NCBI GenBank assembly: GCA_017454915.1
Contig: JAFTCC010000038.1
Span: 19,660 to 83,659 of the forward strand
Source: Paludibacteraceae bacterium
GTDB taxonomy: Bacteria > Bacteroidota > Bacteroidia > Bacteroidales > Paludibacteraceae
DNA: 64,000 nt
Direction: 5' to 3'
Below are positions 8,164 to 18,503 of this stretch, in pieces; the stretch's first letter is position 1, and every line of letters starts with the position of its first letter. The notes under the pieces were generated by a model. The model searched no databases. It was given only the letters and a program-made list of their open reading frames with translations, and had not been told where the DNA came from. The translations under genes were made by a program, and so were the position numbers.

Positions 8164-9444
8164 ATGCAGCAAGGATATTCAAAATCCAACATTCTGCCCA
8201 TAGCAGTGATGTTTCTTTTGTTTTTTATGATAGCCTTTGTGACCAATCTCGCAGGCTCGATGGGCGTGATTGTCAAAAATCAGTTTGAGGTTAGCGATAC
8301 CCTATCCCAATTAGGCACGGCAGCAAACTTTATAGCCTATGCATTTATGGGCATACCTGCCGGTTATCTGCTTAGGCGTCGAGGCTACAAAGTTACCTCA
8401 CTCATGGCAGTTGCTTTTGGCCTTGCCGGTGTTGGAATTCAGTGGTATTCCGGGTCAGCCGGTTCATTCGCCATATACCTTGTCGGAGCATTTATTGCAG
8501 GCTTCTCTATGTGTATGCTTAATGTGGTTGTCAATCCGATGCTTAACACTCTTGGAGGCGGTGGAAACCGCGGCAATCAACTTTGCCTGATTGGTGGTTC
8601 GTTTAATTCTGTTGGCGGTACGATAACCCCTATTCTGGTTGGTTACTTGATAGGCAATGAAGTGGCTAAAGCCAACATAGAGGACGCAGCGCCGGTTATG
8701 ATTATCGCTTTGGTAACATTCGTAATCGCCGGATTAGTCATTTTCTTCACAGCGATACCAGAGCCTCACATGGAAACAGCCGAAGAGAAAAAAGAACGCC
8801 TTGCCAACAGACGTCAGCACAGGAGGGAACAATATGGTCCGCTCGCATTTCTGCACTTTACACTCGGTGCGATAGCAATATTTTTCTACGTGGGCGTAGA
8901 GGTCGGCATTCCTAATTTTGCAAACCTGTATATGTCAAATGACCCGCTCATAGGTCCTAAAGTTGCTGGTAGCGTAGTGAGCGTCTATTGGCTTCTAATG
9001 CTTTGCGGACGTATGATTGGCGGTGCCATAGGAGCAAAAATTTCTGCAAGAACGATGCTTACAACGGTTAGTGCCACAGCAATCTGCTTCCTCATACTCG
9101 TCATGGTTCTTCCATCAACTCTCACCGTCAACCTGTTTGGTCAACAACTTCCAGTGTCAATGATATTTGTCATGTTGTCTGGTTTGTGCACCTCGGTGAT
9201 GTGGGGCAATATATTTAATCTATCCACTGAAGGGTTAGGCAAATACACTCCTGCCGCATCAGGCATATTCATGGCACTTGTTTGCGGAGGTGGCATCTTA
9301 CCTCTAATTCAAGGCTTGGTGGCAGACCACGCACACAATATGCTGCTGTGCTACATAGTACCAATTGCGGCACTGGCATACATTCTCTTCTATGCGACGA
9401 CTGGCAGCAAAAATGTCAACGAAGACGCCGCACAAAGCAAATAG
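8164..9444 (+). CDS. MFS sugar permease (FHS/FucP-GluP type)
   Basis: About 426 residues from the ATG at 8164, with twelve hydrophobic segments and the MFS loop motif GIPAGYLLRRRGYK between TM2 and TM3. The long conserved GGSFNSVGGTITPILVGYLIG and the split into two six-helix halves around a basic cytoplasmic loop (EKKERLANRRQHRREQ) fit the fucose/glucose:H+ symporter branch. The upstream in-frame GTG at 8092 is rejected because it would lie at or before the promoter. The ROK sugar kinase starts 34 bp later, so the two likely import and phosphorylate the same hexose, most probably glucose or mannose. Confidence 0.85.
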   Translation: MQQGYSKSNILPIAVMFLLFFMIAFVTNLAGSMGVIVKNQFEVSDTLSQLGTAANFIAYAFMGIPAGYLLRRRGYKVTSLMAVAFGLAGVGIQWYSGSAGSFAIYLVGAFIAGFSMCMLNVVVNPMLNTLGGGGNRGNQLCLIGGSFNSVGGTITPILVGYLIGNEVAKANIEDAAPVMIIALVTFVIAGLVIFFTAIPEPHMETAEEKKERLANRRQHRREQYGPLAFLHFTLGAIAIFFYVGVEVGIPNFANLYMSNDPLIGPKVAGSVVSVYWLLMLCGRMIGGAIGAKISARTMLTTVSATAICFLILVMVLPSTLTVNLFGQQLPVSMIFVMLSGLCTSVMWGNIFNLSTEGLGKYTPAASGIFMALVCGGGILPLIQGLVADHAHNMLLCYIVPIAALAYILFYATTGSKNVNEDAAQSK

Positions 9445-9478
9445 GCGAAAGATTAAGACAAACTAAAAATAAATTATC

Positions 9479-10447
9479 ATGGAAAAACCTTATGTAGTCG
9501 GAATCGACATAGGCGGTCAGACCGCCAAAATCGGGCTTGTGGACGCCCGCGGTTCAGTATTAACCCAAACAGCCATCCGTTCTGACGACACATCAGACCC
9601 CAATGAGTTCATCCACAACCTCTCGGAAGCCGTAAAAAAATTAGTCAACAAAGAATATAGCATGTCTGATGTCCGCGGAATCGGCATCGGGGCACCCAAT
9701 GCCAACTTCTACAAAGGCACGATAGAGAATGCCCCTAACCTTAAATGGGCAGGACATGGTGTGATACTCAATTTCACCGACATGATGTCAGCAGAGGTTG
9801 GGCTTCCAGTTCGCATAACCAACGACGCCAACGCCGCCGCGATGGGTGAGATGGCATACGGCGTGGCACGCGGCATGAAGAACTTCATCATGATTACACT
9901 TGGCACTGGTGTCGGCAGCGGCATCATCGTCAACGGTGAGTTACTTTACGGACACGACGGCTTTGCCGGCGAATTGGGGCATGTGACCATGGTCCGCAAC
10001 AACGGCCGTCAATGTGGTTGCGGCAAGACCGGCTGCCTCGAGGCGTATGCTTCTGCCACTGGCGTGGCACGCACAGCTCGCGAGCAACTGGAAACGACCG
10101 ACAAACCAAGCCTGCTCCGCCAAATACCAGCCGAAACCATAAGCTCAAAAGACGTGTTTGACGCAGCCTCACAAGGCGACGAACTGGCTCTTGACATCTT
10201 CAAGTTCACCGGCCACATGCTCGGAGCGGCACTTGCCGACTTCGTGGCATTCTCCTCGCCCGAAGCAATAGTGCTTTTCGGCGGGCTCACACGCTCGGGG
10301 GACCTGATAATGAACCCTGTAGTGGAAGCCCTCAACGACAATGTAATGCCGCAGTGGAAAGGCAAAATCAAGGTACTGTTCTCAACCCTCAAAGAGTCGG
10401 ATGCCGCCATCCTCGGAGCGTCAGCACTCGCATGGGACTTGAATTAA
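9479..10447 (+). CDS. ROK-family glucokinase
   Basis: 322 residues. The N-terminal phosphate loop (VGIDIGGQTAKIGLVD), the catalytic region ITNDANAAAMGE, the glycine-rich LGTGVGSGIIVNGELL, the hexose contact GHVTM and the zinc motif CGCGKTGCLEAYAS (residues ~179-192) are all present; the last is characteristic of ROK kinases. No DNA-binding domain, so it is an enzyme rather than a NagC-type repressor. Phosphorylates glucose (or a related hexose) with ATP. Forms a two-gene unit with the permease just upstream. Confidence 0.92.
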   Translation: MEKPYVVGIDIGGQTAKIGLVDARGSVLTQTAIRSDDTSDPNEFIHNLSEAVKKLVNKEYSMSDVRGIGIGAPNANFYKGTIENAPNLKWAGHGVILNFTDMMSAEVGLPVRITNDANAAAMGEMAYGVARGMKNFIMITLGTGVGSGIIVNGELLYGHDGFAGELGHVTMVRNNGRQCGCGKTGCLEAYASATGVARTAREQLETTDKPSLLRQIPAETISSKDVFDAASQGDELALDIFKFTGHMLGAALADFVAFSSPEAIVLFGGLTRSGDLIMNPVVEALNDNVMPQWKGKIKVLFSTLKESDAAILGASALAWDLN

Positions 10448-10469
10448 CAGACAAGACTTCAACAGGCAA

Positions 10470-10504
10470 AATTTGCGGGCATGCCAATAGCGTGTCCGCA
10501 AATT
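10470..10504 (+). terminator. Hairpin after the ROK kinase (weak terminator)
   Basis: AATTTGCGG (10470-10478) and CCGCAAATT (10496-10504) form a perfect 9-bp stem, extendable with a mismatch. No U-tract follows on the plus strand, so this may be an mRNA 3'-end stabiliser rather than a true terminator. Confidence 0.35.
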
Positions 10505-10528
10505 AGCCCCCTAAATAGGCACTGACTG

Positions 10529-11023
10529 ATGGCAGACCGCATGACGCCAGAGCAGCGGCATTACTGCATGAGCCGCATACGCTCCGAAGATACCCGCCCA
10601 GAAATGCTGGTTAGGCGTTTCTTGTGGAAGCACGGCTACCGCTACCGCCTGCACGTCAAGTCTTTGCCAGGCAAGCCCGACATAGTTCTGCGCCGTCTCA
10701 ATGTGGCAGTGTTTATCAATGGTTGCTTTTGGCACGGACACGAATGCCAAAGCCGCATGCCAAGGTCGAACACCGCGTTCTGGCAGGATAAAATCCGCCG
10801 CAACTGCGAGCGCGACGCACGCAACAACGACTTGCTCCGCACCATGAACTGGTATGTATTCACCATCTGGGAGTGTGAACTGTCAAGCTCGAAACGCGAC
10901 GAAACACTCAATCGCCTGCTCACCACACTGCGACTCTACGAAGTGGCAAGCAAGGAGTATCGCCTGCCTGTCAACGAAAACGTGTCTATCGCCGCCGAAA
11001 ACGACGTGTCATACAACCCTTAA
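10529..11023 (+). CDS. vsr: Very short patch repair (Vsr) endonuclease
   Basis: 164 residues. DRMTPEQRHYCMSRIRSEDTRPE, RRFLWKHGYRYRLHVKSLPGKPDIV, VFINGCFWHGHEC and ARNNDLLRTMNWYVFTIWECEL are the conserved blocks of Vsr; the catalytic Asp (PGKPDIV), the His pair (FWHGHEC) and the zinc-site Cys/His residues are intact. Vsr nicks 5' of the T in T:G mismatches produced by deamination of 5-methylcytosine. The family normally sits beside a cytosine-C5 methylase, but none is present in the window, where the only methylase is adenine-specific. Confidence 0.93.
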   Translation: MADRMTPEQRHYCMSRIRSEDTRPEMLVRRFLWKHGYRYRLHVKSLPGKPDIVLRRLNVAVFINGCFWHGHECQSRMPRSNTAFWQDKIRRNCERDARNNDLLRTMNWYVFTIWECELSSSKRDETLNRLLTTLRLYEVASKEYRLPVNENVSIAAENDVSYNP

Positions 11024-11047
11024 TAACAAATAGTTTGCAAATTCAAT

Positions 11048-11929
11048 ATGGTGCGCTGCGCCTTCATTATTCTTACATATAAGACCTATCTACGGACCGA
11101 AACACTTGTTGACGAATTGCTGTCTGACTTTCCGGAACACGATAAGATAATTGTTGTTGACAATGCGTCTCCAAACGATGCTTTCGGATATCTGTCTGCT
11201 CGCTATTCCAACTGCAAACAGGTAGATGTAATCCAGAGTCCAGAAAATGGCGGCTACGCAGCCGGCAACAATGTTGGACTACGTTATGCAAAAAAATATT
11301 CACCTGAATATGTGTGTATAATAAACAACGACATCCGGTTCAACATTAATGTCATAGACAAACTTATAAAACGTTTTCTTGCTATTGACGATATAGGTTT
11401 TATCGCCCCGCGACAAGTGGACACAAATGGTAATGACACCATTTTCCAAACACTAAAAGTGCCTGATTTTGCATATGACATACGCAGTTACTGTTTCTTG
11501 TTGCAAAACAAAAAACATAAATATGAAGAAAACTGCGGCATAGAGTCAACACAACGAGTAGGAATAATTCCAGGAGCATTTTTGTTTACTGATTATAAAT
11601 TGTTTGAGAGTATAGGTTTTTTTGACGAAATCACATTCTTATATTGCGAAGAAAGATTTTTGGGACAAAAAATCATGGATTTTGACAAGCATTGCTATAT
11701 TGCTTTTGACCTTTCATACATCCACGATCATGGCTTAACAATATCAAAATTATATGACAGCAGTTCACAAAGCGAAATGATATTGAATGCCCGTAAAAAA
11801 TATATCAAAGCATATCGCAGACTACCTGCAATACAAAATGCAATACTAACATGCTTTTACCATTATCATGCCATGGTTAGCAAAATCATAAACCATCTAA
11901 AGAGTATTAGGCAGGTCAACAATTCATGA
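11048..11929 (+). CDS. Family 2 glycosyltransferase
   Basis: 293 residues. A GT-A fold with IIVVDNASPNDAF after the first strand, GGYAAGNNVGLRYA, and a DxD-like CIINNDIRF near residue 95; the second half includes IPGAFLFTDYKLFESIGFFDEITFLYCEERFLGQKI, typical of rhamnosyl-/galactosyltransferase-like GT2 enzymes that build surface glycans at the cytosolic face. First gene of the polysaccharide operon. The 3' half is noticeably AT-richer than the preceding genes, as is common in exchanged polysaccharide loci. Its stop overlaps the next start in ATGA. Confidence 0.85.
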   Translation: MVRCAFIILTYKTYLRTETLVDELLSDFPEHDKIIVVDNASPNDAFGYLSARYSNCKQVDVIQSPENGGYAAGNNVGLRYAKKYSPEYVCIINNDIRFNINVIDKLIKRFLAIDDIGFIAPRQVDTNGNDTIFQTLKVPDFAYDIRSYCFLLQNKKHKYEENCGIESTQRVGIIPGAFLFTDYKLFESIGFFDEITFLYCEERFLGQKIMDFDKHCYIAFDLSYIHDHGLTISKLYDSSSQSEMILNARKKYIKAYRRLPAIQNAILTCFYHYHAMVSKIINHLKSIRQVNNS

Positions 11930-13146
11930 AGGATCTTTTTAATAAGATAGTAATGATGAGTCTGCTGTTAGCACCGCTTTTGCAGACCTATGGTTGGGGA
12001 AAATTTGATTTTGCCTTTATTTTGCTCACACTTCTAATCATTCCATATCTTCTATTTTATGGCTATGACAACAAGCTGCCACGCATACTTTCACTATATT
12101 TTATCTTCTGGTTTTTAACGCACTTCATGCATGCCAGCAGCATCAGGACTACAGTTTCGTTAGGATGGGGACGAACTTTTTTAATGTTTTTGATGTTCTA
12201 CAGTTGCGTAAAGAGGGAAACTTTTCTTAAATACTATCGGATTATTAGCACTATATGCATTGCGTTTCTCTTTTTGCAAGAGTTTTCTTTCTATACAACA
12301 GGTGTAAGGATTAGAGGTATCATCACATCACTCCCATTGGCTCTAAACGTTCAAAACGCATTAGAGTACTACGATTATATGACATATACGGGCCGTTCAG
12401 CGTCTTTTTTCAGTGAACCCGCCATTTTTTGTCAATATGTTCTTCCATTGTTCTGCATTGAATTATTTGACCGCAGCCGAGTTCTCCATTTCTTTTATGC
12501 TGCCATCATTGCTGTCGCGATTCTTCTATCTCAATCTGGAAATGGATTAGTTGGAATAGGCGTTATCGGAACGCTTTACTGCGTTTTTGAAATTTTTGAT
12601 AGAGGTATTTCTATTAAAAGGCGTTTGATTGTAGTTTTGCTATTCACCATAATCGCAATTGCATCAACGCTATTTTTCATTGAAACAAACAAGGGTAAAG
12701 AAATGCTTGAACGTCGGAGCGAAATCGAAAACATTGGTGGTAACAACAAAGACACGCACTTATCGGGATTTATCAGAATTTTTAGAGGCTACTACGTTTT
12801 CCAACACTTTTCAACTTCTGAAAAGATATTTGGTCAAGATAATACAGACAAAATTAAGCAGCACATTATAGGTTCAAACATGTACCTATTTTTCGAAGAT
12901 GATGAACTGTATTTCAACACAATCCAAGAATTTATGATACGCACGGGAATCGTAGGACTTATATTTTATATACTATTCCTTTTTCACTCTGCAAAGAAGA
13001 CTGATTTGTGCGGTAAAACATTAATCTTAACCCTATTCATACTATCTTTCATATCATCAATGTTCTTTACTCCAATAATGGCAATGTTTATACTTCTCGC
13101 CAAAGCAGAAGATAAAGAACACGCAAAAATTGCTGCAACAGAATGA
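11926..13146 (+). CDS. Wzy-like polysaccharide polymerase (membrane protein)
   Basis: 406 residues, about ten to eleven predicted membrane helices and a large loop (residues ~265-325) between late helices, the usual topology of O-antigen/capsule polymerases. Wzy proteins have little sequence conservation, so the call rests on topology, position inside a glycosyltransferase operon and AT-rich composition. It would link repeat units at the periplasmic face. No flippase (Wzx) or chain-length regulator (Wzz) lies in the window. Overlaps its neighbours by 4 nt on both sides. Confidence 0.7.
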   Translation: MKDLFNKIVMMSLLLAPLLQTYGWGKFDFAFILLTLLIIPYLLFYGYDNKLPRILSLYFIFWFLTHFMHASSIRTTVSLGWGRTFLMFLMFYSCVKRETFLKYYRIISTICIAFLFLQEFSFYTTGVRIRGIITSLPLALNVQNALEYYDYMTYTGRSASFFSEPAIFCQYVLPLFCIELFDRSRVLHFFYAAIIAVAILLSQSGNGLVGIGVIGTLYCVFEIFDRGISIKRRLIVVLLFTIIAIASTLFFIETNKGKEMLERRSEIENIGGNNKDTHLSGFIRIFRGYYVFQHFSTSEKIFGQDNTDKIKQHIIGSNMYLFFEDDELYFNTIQEFMIRTGIVGLIFYILFLFHSAKKTDLCGKTLILTLFILSFISSMFFTPIMAMFILLAKAEDKEHAKIAATE

Positions 13147-14297
13147 CAATAAAAAAGGTACTTATAGTATTTGGCACTCGTCCTGAAGCAATAAAAATGT
13201 GCCCTTTGGTCAATGCCCTTAAAGGTTGTCCTGACAGATTTACCACCAAGGTATGCGTTACAGGGCAACACCGCCAAATGCTTGACCAAGTACTGCACCT
13301 TTTTGGCGTGAAACCCGACTATGACCTCAACATCATGCACGAGGGTCAGGACCTGTACGACATCACCTGCCGCGTGCTCACAGGAATGCGCAGCGTGCTT
13401 GAGGACTACAACCCAGACCTTGTGTTTGTGCATGGCGACACCGGCACATCAACCGCGGCAGCACTCGCCGCATTCTACAAACGCATTGCGGTAGCTCATG
13501 TCGAAGCCGGATTGCGGACAAACGACATCTACAGCCCGTGGCCTGAAGAGATGAACAGGCAACTGACATCACGCATTGCCTCACTGAACTTCGCGCCGAC
13601 AGAGCTGAGCCGACAAAACCTTCTAAAAGAAAACATTAGCGACAGCAAGATATTCGTTACCGGAAACACCGTTATCGATGCTCTGCAATGGGTGCGCAAA
13701 AAAATAGAACAAGATTACGCATTACAGGCTAACACGAAAAAAGAGTTGGCGGAAGCGGGCTATGACACCTCAAGACTCATTAACGGCAGACGACTCGTGC
13801 TGATTACAGGCCACCGGCGTGAGAACTTTGGACAAGGCTTCATCAACATCTGCGAGGCCATCAAACAGTTAGCCGAACACAATGCCGATGTGGATTTCGT
13901 GTATCCCATGCACCTCAACCCCAATGTCCGTAAACCTATTAACGATGTTTTTAGCAAAACGAGGCATGACAACCTGTTCTTCATTGAGCCACTCGAATAC
14001 CTCCCGTTCGTTAATTTGATGTCGGAGTGCACACTTGTGCTCACCGACTCGGGCGGGATACAGGAAGAAGCTCCAGGACTTGGCAAGCCCGTTCTTGTTA
14101 TGCGTGACACCACAGAGCGCCCCGAAGCTGTCGAAGCCGGGACTGTCAAACTCGTGGGAACCGACAAGCAGCTAATCGTCAGCGAAGTACAACGGCTGCT
14201 TGACGATGAGCAATACTATTCCGTCATGGCTACAGCTGTCAATCCATACGGTGACGGCAAAGCCTGCGAACGAATAATAAAATTCTTAACCAAATGA
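13143..14297 (+). CDS. wecB: Non-hydrolysing UDP-N-acetylglucosamine 2-epimerase
   Basis: 384 residues. [13 protein letters not shown] at residues ~9-21, [64 protein letters not shown] and [29 protein letters not shown] are complete WecB/MnaA signatures with the catalytic Asp/Glu/His residues. Interconverts UDP-GlcNAc and UDP-ManNAc, so the polysaccharide probably contains ManNAc or a derivative. Codon use is less AT-rich than the flanking transferases. Overlaps both neighbours by 4 nt. Confidence 0.95.
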   Translation: MTIKKVLIVFGTRPEAIKMCPLVNALKGCPDRFTTKVCVTGQHRQMLDQVLHLFGVKPDYDLNIMHEGQDLYDITCRVLTGMRSVLEDYNPDLVFVHGDTGTSTAAALAAFYKRIAVAHVEAGLRTNDIYSPWPEEMNRQLTSRIASLNFAPTELSRQNLLKENISDSKIFVTGNTVIDALQWVRKKIEQDYALQANTKKELAEAGYDTSRLINGRRLVLITGHRRENFGQGFINICEAIKQLAEHNADVDFVYPMHLNPNVRKPINDVFSKTRHDNLFFIEPLEYLPFVNLMSECTLVLTDSGGIQEEAPGLGKPVLVMRDTTERPEAVEAGTVKLVGTDKQLIVSEVQRLLDDEQYYSVMATAVNPYGDGKACERIIKFLTK

Positions 14298-15361
14298 CTG
14301 CTGCATTAATAACAATACACGTTGGGTTCAACGCTGGGTCTGCATTGCAAACAATAGCGTCATATAACACGCTAAAACAGGTAGGCATTGACGATGTAAT
14401 AGTCATCAACTACATTCCTGAACGCGTAACTCACCAACGATATTGGAAAGATGCCAAACGAAGCTTTAGCCGATTTTTAAGGCGCATATTCTATTATCCG
14501 ATATATAGACACGAAGAAAAACTTTTCAGCAATTTCATAGCAAGGTATTGCAAACTAACTCCTCCTATAAACAGCAGTGATGATTTTGCGCAAGTGATTC
14601 CGACAACGGATTTATACATTACAGGAAGTGACCAAGTATGGAATTTCTTTTGGAATGAGGGAGTTGACCGACATTATTTTTTTGAAGGAATCATAGGTAA
14701 AAAAATAGCATACGCGTCTTCAATCGGCATGAAGGCTCTTGAACCGCAACAACAAGACTATCTACGAGAGCAACTAAATAATTATAGTGCTATATCTGTT
14801 CGTGAATTTTCAGCAAAAAAAATGCTTGACAAGATTGGTATTTCCAGCCAAGTACTAATTGACCCGACATTTATGCTAACTGCTGAAGATTGGAAACACT
14901 ACGCACTCCCACGCATCATCAAAGACGATTACTTATTTTTATACACACCTTATAACATTGCAAACAGTGATAAGATTTTTGATTGTGCACGACATATTGC
15001 AGCTGAAAAAAAATTGAAGGTGGTAGCAATGAGCACATCTATCCTTAACGACAAGTTAGCCGACATCACAATCAAACTTTCTGGCCCGCAACATTTCCTT
15101 TCGCTAATGTTGCACAGTAGCCATGTAATAACAAACTCATTTCATGGCACAGCGTTCGCCATCAATTTTGGCAAAGAACTTAACATCTTTATGCCCTCTC
15201 AGTTTGCCTCACGCATAACGGACTTACTCACACTTCTCGGCATATCAGATTTACATGCTGTCAGGTCATCCGATTATCTTAAGATTCAAAAGACGCTTAA
15301 CATTCAGCGCATTAAAACAATAAACTTCTTGAAGAATGCCATCACCGCTGACATATCTTGA
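14294..15361 (+). CDS. Polysaccharide pyruvyl transferase family protein
   Basis: 355 residues. The signature GSDQVWN near residue 111, YASSIG shortly after, [12 protein letters not shown] in the middle, and [14 protein letters not shown] near residue 281 place it in the WcaK/CsaB pyruvyl-transferase family. Such proteins ketalise sugars of exported glycans using phosphoenolpyruvate, although the subgroup found next to FrhB-like proteins has not been shown to do so. The 3' end overlaps the FrhB-like gene by 26 bp, which suggests the two act together. Confidence 0.85.
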   Translation: MTAALITIHVGFNAGSALQTIASYNTLKQVGIDDVIVINYIPERVTHQRYWKDAKRSFSRFLRRIFYYPIYRHEEKLFSNFIARYCKLTPPINSSDDFAQVIPTTDLYITGSDQVWNFFWNEGVDRHYFFEGIIGKKIAYASSIGMKALEPQQQDYLREQLNNYSAISVREFSAKKMLDKIGISSQVLIDPTFMLTAEDWKHYALPRIIKDDYLFLYTPYNIANSDKIFDCARHIAAEKKLKVVAMSTSILNDKLADITIKLSGPQHFLSLMLHSSHVITNSFHGTAFAINFGKELNIFMPSQFASRITDLLTLLGISDLHAVRSSDYLKIQKTLNIQRIKTINFLKNAITADIS

Positions 15362-16541
15362 CACTGTGGATAAACACGCTTGCTGTGGCTGCGGAGCATG
15401 TATTTCTGTATGCCCTGTTAATTGTATCTCAATGAAAGCGGATGCCGAAGGTTTCCTTTATCCCAAAATAGAAACTGACTCATGCATTAACTGCAACACC
15501 TGCAGAGCAGTATGCCCAATGCCTTCCGCAGTAAGCACTAGTTCGCAGCCGCAGCACATATATGCATGTCAATTAAAAGCATCGGAAGAACGTAAACGCA
15601 GTTCGTCTGGTGGAATTTTTTATGCTATTGCCAAATGGATAATCCAAAATAGTGGAATCGTATATGGTGCGGCATTTGACAACAAACTCAAATTACGCCA
15701 TACAACTGCCACTACATTAGAAGAACTTGAAGCCCTAAGAGGTTCAAAATACATACAGAGTGAAATTTCAGATGTAACTTTTAAAGAAATTAAGGCACAT
15801 TTACAAGCACAACGCTGGTGCTATTTTGTGGGAACAGGCTGCCAAGTAGCCGCATTGAAATCGTTCATCAGCAAAGACAAACAACATCCATACCTCATCA
15901 CCAGCGATATAATATGTCATGGTGTGCCAAGTCAATGGTTATTTGACACACACATTAGACATTTAGAAAAACAAAGAGGCAGTAAAGTTACACAATACCA
16001 ATTCAGAGATAACAGCCAATGGGGAGGGGCAGAAATCGTGGATTACGAGAATGGTGAACGCTCTACTCTACCATCATACAGTCTGTCGCCTTACCTATAC
16101 GCATTTATGAATGGTTTCGTTAGCAGAGAGTCATGTTACGAGTGCCCTTTCGCCACACAACATAGAGTTTCGGACATTACGTTGGGCGATTTTTGGGGCG
16201 GAGCGAAACTTTTCAAAACTTTAGATGCAACCACAGGCATATCTTTTTGCGCAGTCAATACCGAACAAGGAGCAAATATGTGGCAAAACATTGTCAAAGA
16301 TATTGATTATGTGGAAACAGATATTCTAGCTGCTATACCAAACAATTCTAACTTGGTAAGACCGACGCCAAGACCAATAATTCGAGACTCAATTTTTGAA
16401 ACTATCCGCACAAAAGGTTATGACTATACAGCCAAGACAGCCTTCAAGCCGCAAAATTATATGAAATTACGGATTATTTACTTTTTTCTGCGTTTCAGTT
16501 TTATTAAGCGCATTAAAAATCTACTGCAAGCAGCACTATGA
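15336..16541 (+). CDS. FrhB-like (coenzyme F420 hydrogenase beta subunit family) Fe-S protein
   Basis: 401 residues. The N-terminus has two 4Fe-4S ferredoxin motifs (CCGCGACISVCPVNCISM; CINCNTCRAVCPM, residues ~11-60). The rest matches the FrhB/FdhB family: SSSGGIFYAIAKWI, GTGCQVAALKSF, DIICHGVPSQWLF, and a late CYECPFA...RVSDITLGDFWGG. Bacteroidetes do not make F420; copies in capsule loci are commonly beside a pyruvyl transferase and their redox substrate is unknown. It is embedded in the operon by overlaps of 26 and 4 nt. Confidence 0.88.
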   Translation: MPSPLTYLDTVDKHACCGCGACISVCPVNCISMKADAEGFLYPKIETDSCINCNTCRAVCPMPSAVSTSSQPQHIYACQLKASEERKRSSSGGIFYAIAKWIIQNSGIVYGAAFDNKLKLRHTTATTLEELEALRGSKYIQSEISDVTFKEIKAHLQAQRWCYFVGTGCQVAALKSFISKDKQHPYLITSDIICHGVPSQWLFDTHIRHLEKQRGSKVTQYQFRDNSQWGGAEIVDYENGERSTLPSYSLSPYLYAFMNGFVSRESCYECPFATQHRVSDITLGDFWGGAKLFKTLDATTGISFCAVNTEQGANMWQNIVKDIDYVETDILAAIPNNSNLVRPTPRPIIRDSIFETIRTKGYDYTAKTAFKPQNYMKLRIIYFFLRFSFIKRIKNLLQAAL

Positions 16542-17635
16542 ACCATCGCCTACTCTATATTACCCACACGCCATGGGGGTGGATTAAGCAGCGCCCGCAG
16601 TTCATCGCTGAAGGACTTGACAAGTTCTTCGACATTGACGTGCTTTACCGCAAGTCGAACCATGCCGGGCAAGGGCTAAACACCCGCGGAAACGAAACAT
16701 TGAGGATAAGAGGGTTCCGTCATCTGCCTTTCGAGAGGATACCAATGTTACCCATAAAACCAATGTACACCGTCAACCGATGGCTATGGAACAGAATGAA
16801 CATAAGGCTTGAGGACTACGATTATGTATGGGTAACGGACCCGCTGCTGTGGTGGAATGTGTCTGAAGGAAAAACACCAACAGTGATATATGACTGCATG
16901 GATGATGTGCTGGAGTTCCCTTACACGCTCAAATACCCCAAGCTGAAGCAGTTCACCGAAGAGTGTGAGCAAGATTTAGTGACCCGTGCTGATCATGTTT
17001 TCTGCTCGTCATCATACCTCGCCTCGCAACTCCAGAAGCGTTACGACACCAAGCGGCACATTGACATCATCAACAATGCCATTTCAGACGACATGTGCGC
17101 CCAATACGCCACACAGCATGCGACAGCCAACAACGCCTCCGCTGCTGAACCCTGCATAGTGTATATCGGGACCATTTCCGAATGGTTTGACTTTCCCCTG
17201 ATATTGCGCGCGCTTGATCGCTACCCTACTTTGCGGGTCAAACTCTATGGGCCGATACGGACCTCCAACCTGCCTCAGCACGAAAGACTGGAGTTCATGG
17301 GGGCAATAGCGCACGACAAGGTCTATGATGCGATGAATAGCGCCACGGCACTCGTAATGCCATTTGTGGTCAACGACCTGATACGCTCTGTCAACCCCGT
17401 CAAACTCTATGAATACATATTGTCAGCTAAGCCTGTGGCGGCAACCCGATACGGTGAGACATTACAGTTTGCCGACCACGTGACGCTCTACTCGTCTGAC
17501 GATGAATTTTATTCGTTCATCGAGGAGTGTGTTATGCGCCCTGCACGACTCGACACAACTGCCATGCGCGACTTTGCAAAAAAGAACACATGGTCGGCAC
17601 GATGCCAACAGATAGCGGATATCATCAAGCATTAA
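16538..17635 (+). CDS. GT-B fold glycosyltransferase (TuaH-like)
   Basis: 365 residues. The N-terminal domain begins YITHTPWGWIKQRPQFIAEGL and contains IYDCMDD near residue 115, both seen in TuaH-like and family 1/4 glycosyltransferases; the C-terminal domain has YIGTISEWFDFPLI, the sugar-nucleotide site ALVMPFVVNDLIRSVNPVKLYEYILSAKPVAAT, and an ending typical of GT4 enzymes (WSARCQQIADII). Acts on nucleotide-sugar donors in glycan repeat assembly. Donor and linkage cannot be read. The gene is less AT-rich than the two before it. Confidence 0.85.
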   Translation: MNHRLLYITHTPWGWIKQRPQFIAEGLDKFFDIDVLYRKSNHAGQGLNTRGNETLRIRGFRHLPFERIPMLPIKPMYTVNRWLWNRMNIRLEDYDYVWVTDPLLWWNVSEGKTPTVIYDCMDDVLEFPYTLKYPKLKQFTEECEQDLVTRADHVFCSSSYLASQLQKRYDTKRHIDIINNAISDDMCAQYATQHATANNASAAEPCIVYIGTISEWFDFPLILRALDRYPTLRVKLYGPIRTSNLPQHERLEFMGAIAHDKVYDAMNSATALVMPFVVNDLIRSVNPVKLYEYILSAKPVAATRYGETLQFADHVTLYSSDDEFYSFIEECVMRPARLDTTAMRDFAKKNTWSARCQQIADIIKH

Positions 17636-17676
17636 AAACTCTACCGCTCATTAGACCGATTGAGGTTAAACAGAGA

Positions 17677-18480
17677 ATGAGAATACTAATGAAATCTATC
17701 CACTTTATAGCAGTCAATTACAAAAGTTACGCCGCCGCAGAACGTTTTATCCGCTCTGTTGATGCGGCTGCCGCCGCGTGCAAAGATTTCAATGCTGTAG
17801 TTAGCGTGATTGACAACGGCGCTGCAATAACGTGGCAGCCGCCAGTTGCCGAACACATCAAGTGCGAACTAATTGCTTTCGAGGAAAACTTAGGTTATCT
17901 GGGAGCCGCACAACAGGTTTGGAACACGACATCAACAGACTACGATTTCACGGCTATATGCAATGTTGACCTTGAGCTGGCTCCTGACTTTTTGCAGCAG
18001 CTGTATGCTCTTGAGGCCATTGACAACTGCGGCTGGCTTGCACCAGATATCTACACAACTGCCACACAACGGCACGAGAACCCATTCATGAACAGGCGGC
18101 CGAAGAAAATCAATTTTATCATCTGGAAGGCAATCTACAGTTCCACACTGCTCTATCGTATCTACTCCGCCATATCTGCGCTCAAACGCCGTGGAGCGCA
18201 CAACAGCAACGTTTGCGACATATATGCCGGACACGGGTCTTTTATGCTTTTCACTAACGAATTTGCAAAACAAAACCCCGAGATTCATTTCCCGGGGTTC
18301 ATGTACTGTGAAGAATTGTTTTTGGCGGAACTTATACGAACTTGCTCGATGCGCACTATCTACAATCCTCATCTCCGAATCGTCAACATCGGCAAGGTCA
18401 GCACTGCTCTAATAAGCCAAACGAAGAAATCGAAATGGAGTCTCGCAAGTCTAAAGGAAATAGAAAAACAATGGTTTTGA
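17677..18480 (+). CDS. Family 2 glycosyltransferase, last gene of the polysaccharide operon
   Basis: 267 residues from the ATG at 17677 (a second ATG at 17689 gives MKSIHFIAVNYKSY). Upstream in-frame codons overlap the previous gene and encode nothing family-like, so the long version is rejected. SVIDNG, EENLGYLGAAQQVWN and AICNVDLELAPDFLQQL are GT2 features, with NVD as the DxD-equivalent; YAGHGSFMLFT and FMYCEELFLAELI match the acceptor-side motifs of the transferase at 11048. No clear terminator separates it from the convergent gene at 18504. Confidence 0.82.
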   Translation: MRILMKSIHFIAVNYKSYAAAERFIRSVDAAAAACKDFNAVVSVIDNGAAITWQPPVAEHIKCELIAFEENLGYLGAAQQVWNTTSTDYDFTAICNVDLELAPDFLQQLYALEAIDNCGWLAPDIYTTATQRHENPFMNRRPKKINFIIWKAIYSSTLLYRIYSAISALKRRGAHNSNVCDIYAGHGSFMLFTNEFAKQNPEIHFPGFMYCEELFLAELIRTCSMRTIYNPHLRIVNIGKVSTALISQTKKSKWSLASLKEIEKQWF

Positions 18481-18503
18481 TTTTCTAAAACAACACTCAA
18501 TTT

